A stretch of DNA of 64,000 nt, taken from positions 1,426,001-1,490,000 of the forward strand of contig NZ_JAENJG010000001.1 in the NCBI RefSeq assembly GCF_016597785.1. Direction: 5' to 3'. This stretch comes from Leucobacter sp. L43 (GTDB lineage: Bacteria > Actinomycetota > Actinomycetes > Actinomycetales > Microbacteriaceae). Each line of letters opens with the position of its first letter. The first letter of the stretch is position 1. Under the pieces are notes generated by a model. It ran no database searches and was not told the DNA's origin. It worked only from the letters and a program-made list of their open reading frames with translations. Of this stretch, positions 62,583-64,000 are shown in pieces. The position numbers and the translations under genes were made by a program.

Positions 62583-63835
62583 TTCCGCGCTTTGCCCCTC
62601 GCACCCGCCTGCTGGCCGTCGGGGCCATCGTCGTCGCCGCACTCGGTCTCACGGCATGCACCGACGGCGATTCGGTGACCAGTTCCGCCGACGTCAACAC
62701 CGTCGACCCGGCACTCGCGAGCGGCATCGATGACGCCATCGCGTCGGCCATGCAGCAGAGCGGTTCGACCGAAGCCGTCGTCGGCGTCTGGGGCAACGAT
62801 GGAAGCGAGTATCTGCGCGGGTACGGCGACAGCGGGGTCGACGGCTCCGTCAGTATCCGCGGAGCACAGGCGACCCAGCCGGTCATGTGCGCACTCATGC
62901 TCGACCTCGTCGATGAGGGAACGATCGATCTGGACGGGAAGGTGTCGGAGGATCTGACCCGCCAGTCCGGCATCGAAGACGTCACGTACCGGCAGCTCTG
63001 CGAGATGCGGTCCGGCATCGCCGACTACAAGAGCGGCTTCGCCGACATCTTCGCGAACAACCCGACGCGGCCGTGGGCCGAGCAGGAGCTGCTCGCGCAG
63101 GGGCTCTCGCGGTCACCCGAATCGTGGCCGGGGCTCGACTTCCACCAGTCGGACTCGAACCTCGTGCTCCTCGCCCGCGCCCTGAAGGTGAAGACCGGGC
63201 TCGAAATCCCCGACCTGCTGCGCGATCACGTCTTCTCCGACGCGAATATGGGATCGACGTACTTCCCCGCCCTGAACAGCACCACGATCTCCGGCGACAC
63301 GCTGCAGGGCCTCACCTATCCCTCGAGCGGTGGCAAGGCAGTCTGCGACGCCGAACCGGTCGAGGTAGCCGAGGTGTCACCCTCGATGCTCGCGGGAGCG
63401 GGCGCGACGGTCACGACCGTCACCGACCTCAAGAACTTCTACGACGGGTACCTCAGCGGCACCTTCGGCGGGGAGAGTGCCGGAGTCGTCACCGAGGCCT
63501 TCCCGACCAAGAACCCCGAGCGCGACGAGAACGGCGAACCCACCGAGGAGATCGCCATGGACGGTCGTCTCTGGAGCTTCGGCGTGGAGAAGGTCGGGCC
63601 GCTGTACGGCCGGAGCGGGGCCATCACCGGCACCCTCACCGCCGCCTACAGCGACCCCGACAGCGGCTTCTCCGTCGTCGTCTCGCTCAACAACTCCTCG
63701 GCGGGGGCGGGCTTCGCGAAGTCGCTCGCATTCCAACTCGCCTCGCTCGCACAAGCGCAGGGCGTCGCGCCGGAACTGACGTGGAGCGCCGAGGAGCAGA
63801 CCGAAGCGCTCGCGAAGGCCGCCGTCTGCCAGTAG
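62579..63835 (+). CDS. Serine-hydrolase-fold lipoprotein (class C beta-lactamase/DD-peptidase-like), degenerate active site
   Basis: A 418-residue lipoprotein: signal TRLLAVGAIVVAALGLTAC with lipobox LTAC. The remaining sequence follows the beta-lactamase class C fold (GYGDSGVDGSVSIRG, LVDEGTIDLDGKV, FHQSDSNLVLLARALKVKTG, YGRSGAITGTLTA). The usual SXXK is replaced by residues around AQATQPV, and YSN by DSN, while the KTG-like position reads RSG. Catalysis is therefore doubtful. It starts with TTG 62579. Confidence 0.75.
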   Translation: MIPRFAPRTRLLAVGAIVVAALGLTACTDGDSVTSSADVNTVDPALASGIDDAIASAMQQSGSTEAVVGVWGNDGSEYLRGYGDSGVDGSVSIRGAQATQPVMCALMLDLVDEGTIDLDGKVSEDLTRQSGIEDVTYRQLCEMRSGIADYKSGFADIFANNPTRPWAEQELLAQGLSRSPESWPGLDFHQSDSNLVLLARALKVKTGLEIPDLLRDHVFSDANMGSTYFPALNSTTISGDTLQGLTYPSSGGKAVCDAEPVEVAEVSPSMLAGAGATVTTVTDLKNFYDGYLSGTFGGESAGVVTEAFPTKNPERDENGEPTEEIAMDGRLWSFGVEKVGPLYGRSGAITGTLTAAYSDPDSGFSVVVSLNNSSAGAGFAKSLAFQLASLAQAQGVAPELTWSAEEQTEALAKAAVCQ

Positions 63836-63903
63836 CGGCGGTGCCGAGTACTCAGCCACTTTCTGCTACGGTGGGTGAGTCGGAATCCTCGTGATTCCGT
63901 ATC

Positions 63904-63974
63904 GGGGATGTAGTTCAATGGTAGAACTTCAGCTTCCCAAGCTGATAGCGCGGGTTCGATTCCCGTCATCCCCT
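63904..63974 (+). tRNA. tRNA-Gly (anticodon CCC)
   Basis: Acceptor GGGGATG pairs with CATCCCC, discriminator T, no encoded CCA. The anticodon stem-loop CAGC-TTCCCAA-GCTG gives anticodon CCC (reads GGG). T-loop GGTTCGATTCC is intact. 71 bases long. Confidence 0.95.
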
Positions 63975-64000
63975 CTGAACGGGCCCTTTCCTCCACGATT

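Overview
The window is high-GC (roughly 70 %) actinobacterial DNA. Several traits point to Microbacteriaceae, most likely Leucobacter or a close relative: a dnaK-grpE-dnaJ-hspR locus with two HAIR operators, a 32-residue AURKAIP1/COX24-type ribosomal protein gene, and many genes whose start codon lies 6-7 bases after a TANNNT -10 element, which suggests leaderless mRNAs. The genus is inferred from protein resemblance only. I see no prophage, insertion sequence, CRISPR array or replication origin.

Layout. 1-2018: the end of a cupin-type regulator and the pyridoxal phosphate synthase pair pdxS-pdxT. 2073-12797: a peptide-type ABC importer ending in a two-domain CMD/alkylhydroperoxidase fusion, divergent from a flavoprotein-SDR-sarcosine-oxidase-like operon. 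12837-26112: a large catabolic island read leftwards: RidA, DUF1028, M20 amidohydrolase, MHS-type MFS, aldehyde dehydrogenase, SDR, NCS1 permease, amidase, class III aminotransferase and a second NCS1 permease, with a divergent LysR regulator at its head. 26331-33426: a flavin monooxygenase, small stress and redox proteins, bS22-like protein, an ArsR regulator, TrkH/TrkA potassium uptake, ProC and a cation diffusion facilitator. 33516-37613: a PotD/AfuA-like ABC importer with a strongly folded leader. 37676-41437: large intergenic palindromes, tadA and upp sharing a 17-bp promoter, a Met/Cys-rich putative leader peptide before an orphan winged-helix regulator, and two small membrane proteins. 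41507-52866: a class I aminotransferase, a diiron oxidase-CDGSH-glycosyltransferase cassette, BrkB, an acyl-CoA ligase, tRNA-Ser, a secreted CHAP-like protein, two GT4 glycosyltransferases and an MFS protein. 52966-58237: an rRNA-type methyltransferase, hspR, dnaJ, grpE, dnaK. 58263-63974: a Dabb protein, a UMF1 transporter, a PIF1-like helicase, a DUF2470-heme oxygenase fusion under a probable DtxR site, a degenerate penicillin-binding lipoprotein and tRNA-Gly.

How it fits together. The left 26 kb is mainly scavenging: three importers plus oxidases, amidases and dehydrogenases that probably release ammonia and carbon skeletons from amides, N-acyl or N-methyl compounds. Pyridoxal phosphate from PdxST would serve the aminotransferases. 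The right half is mostly housekeeping (protein folding, envelope glycans, ion balance, nucleotide salvage, heme iron).

The best candidates for something not yet described are the Met/Cys leader ORF with its orphan regulator, the folded leader at 33516-33600, the palindrome cluster at 37676-37864 and the diiron oxidase-CDGSH-GT2 cassette. No single clearly new system stands out beyond these. The only gene-free stretch over 300 bases is 39030-39399, which holds the putative leader ORF and its promoter.
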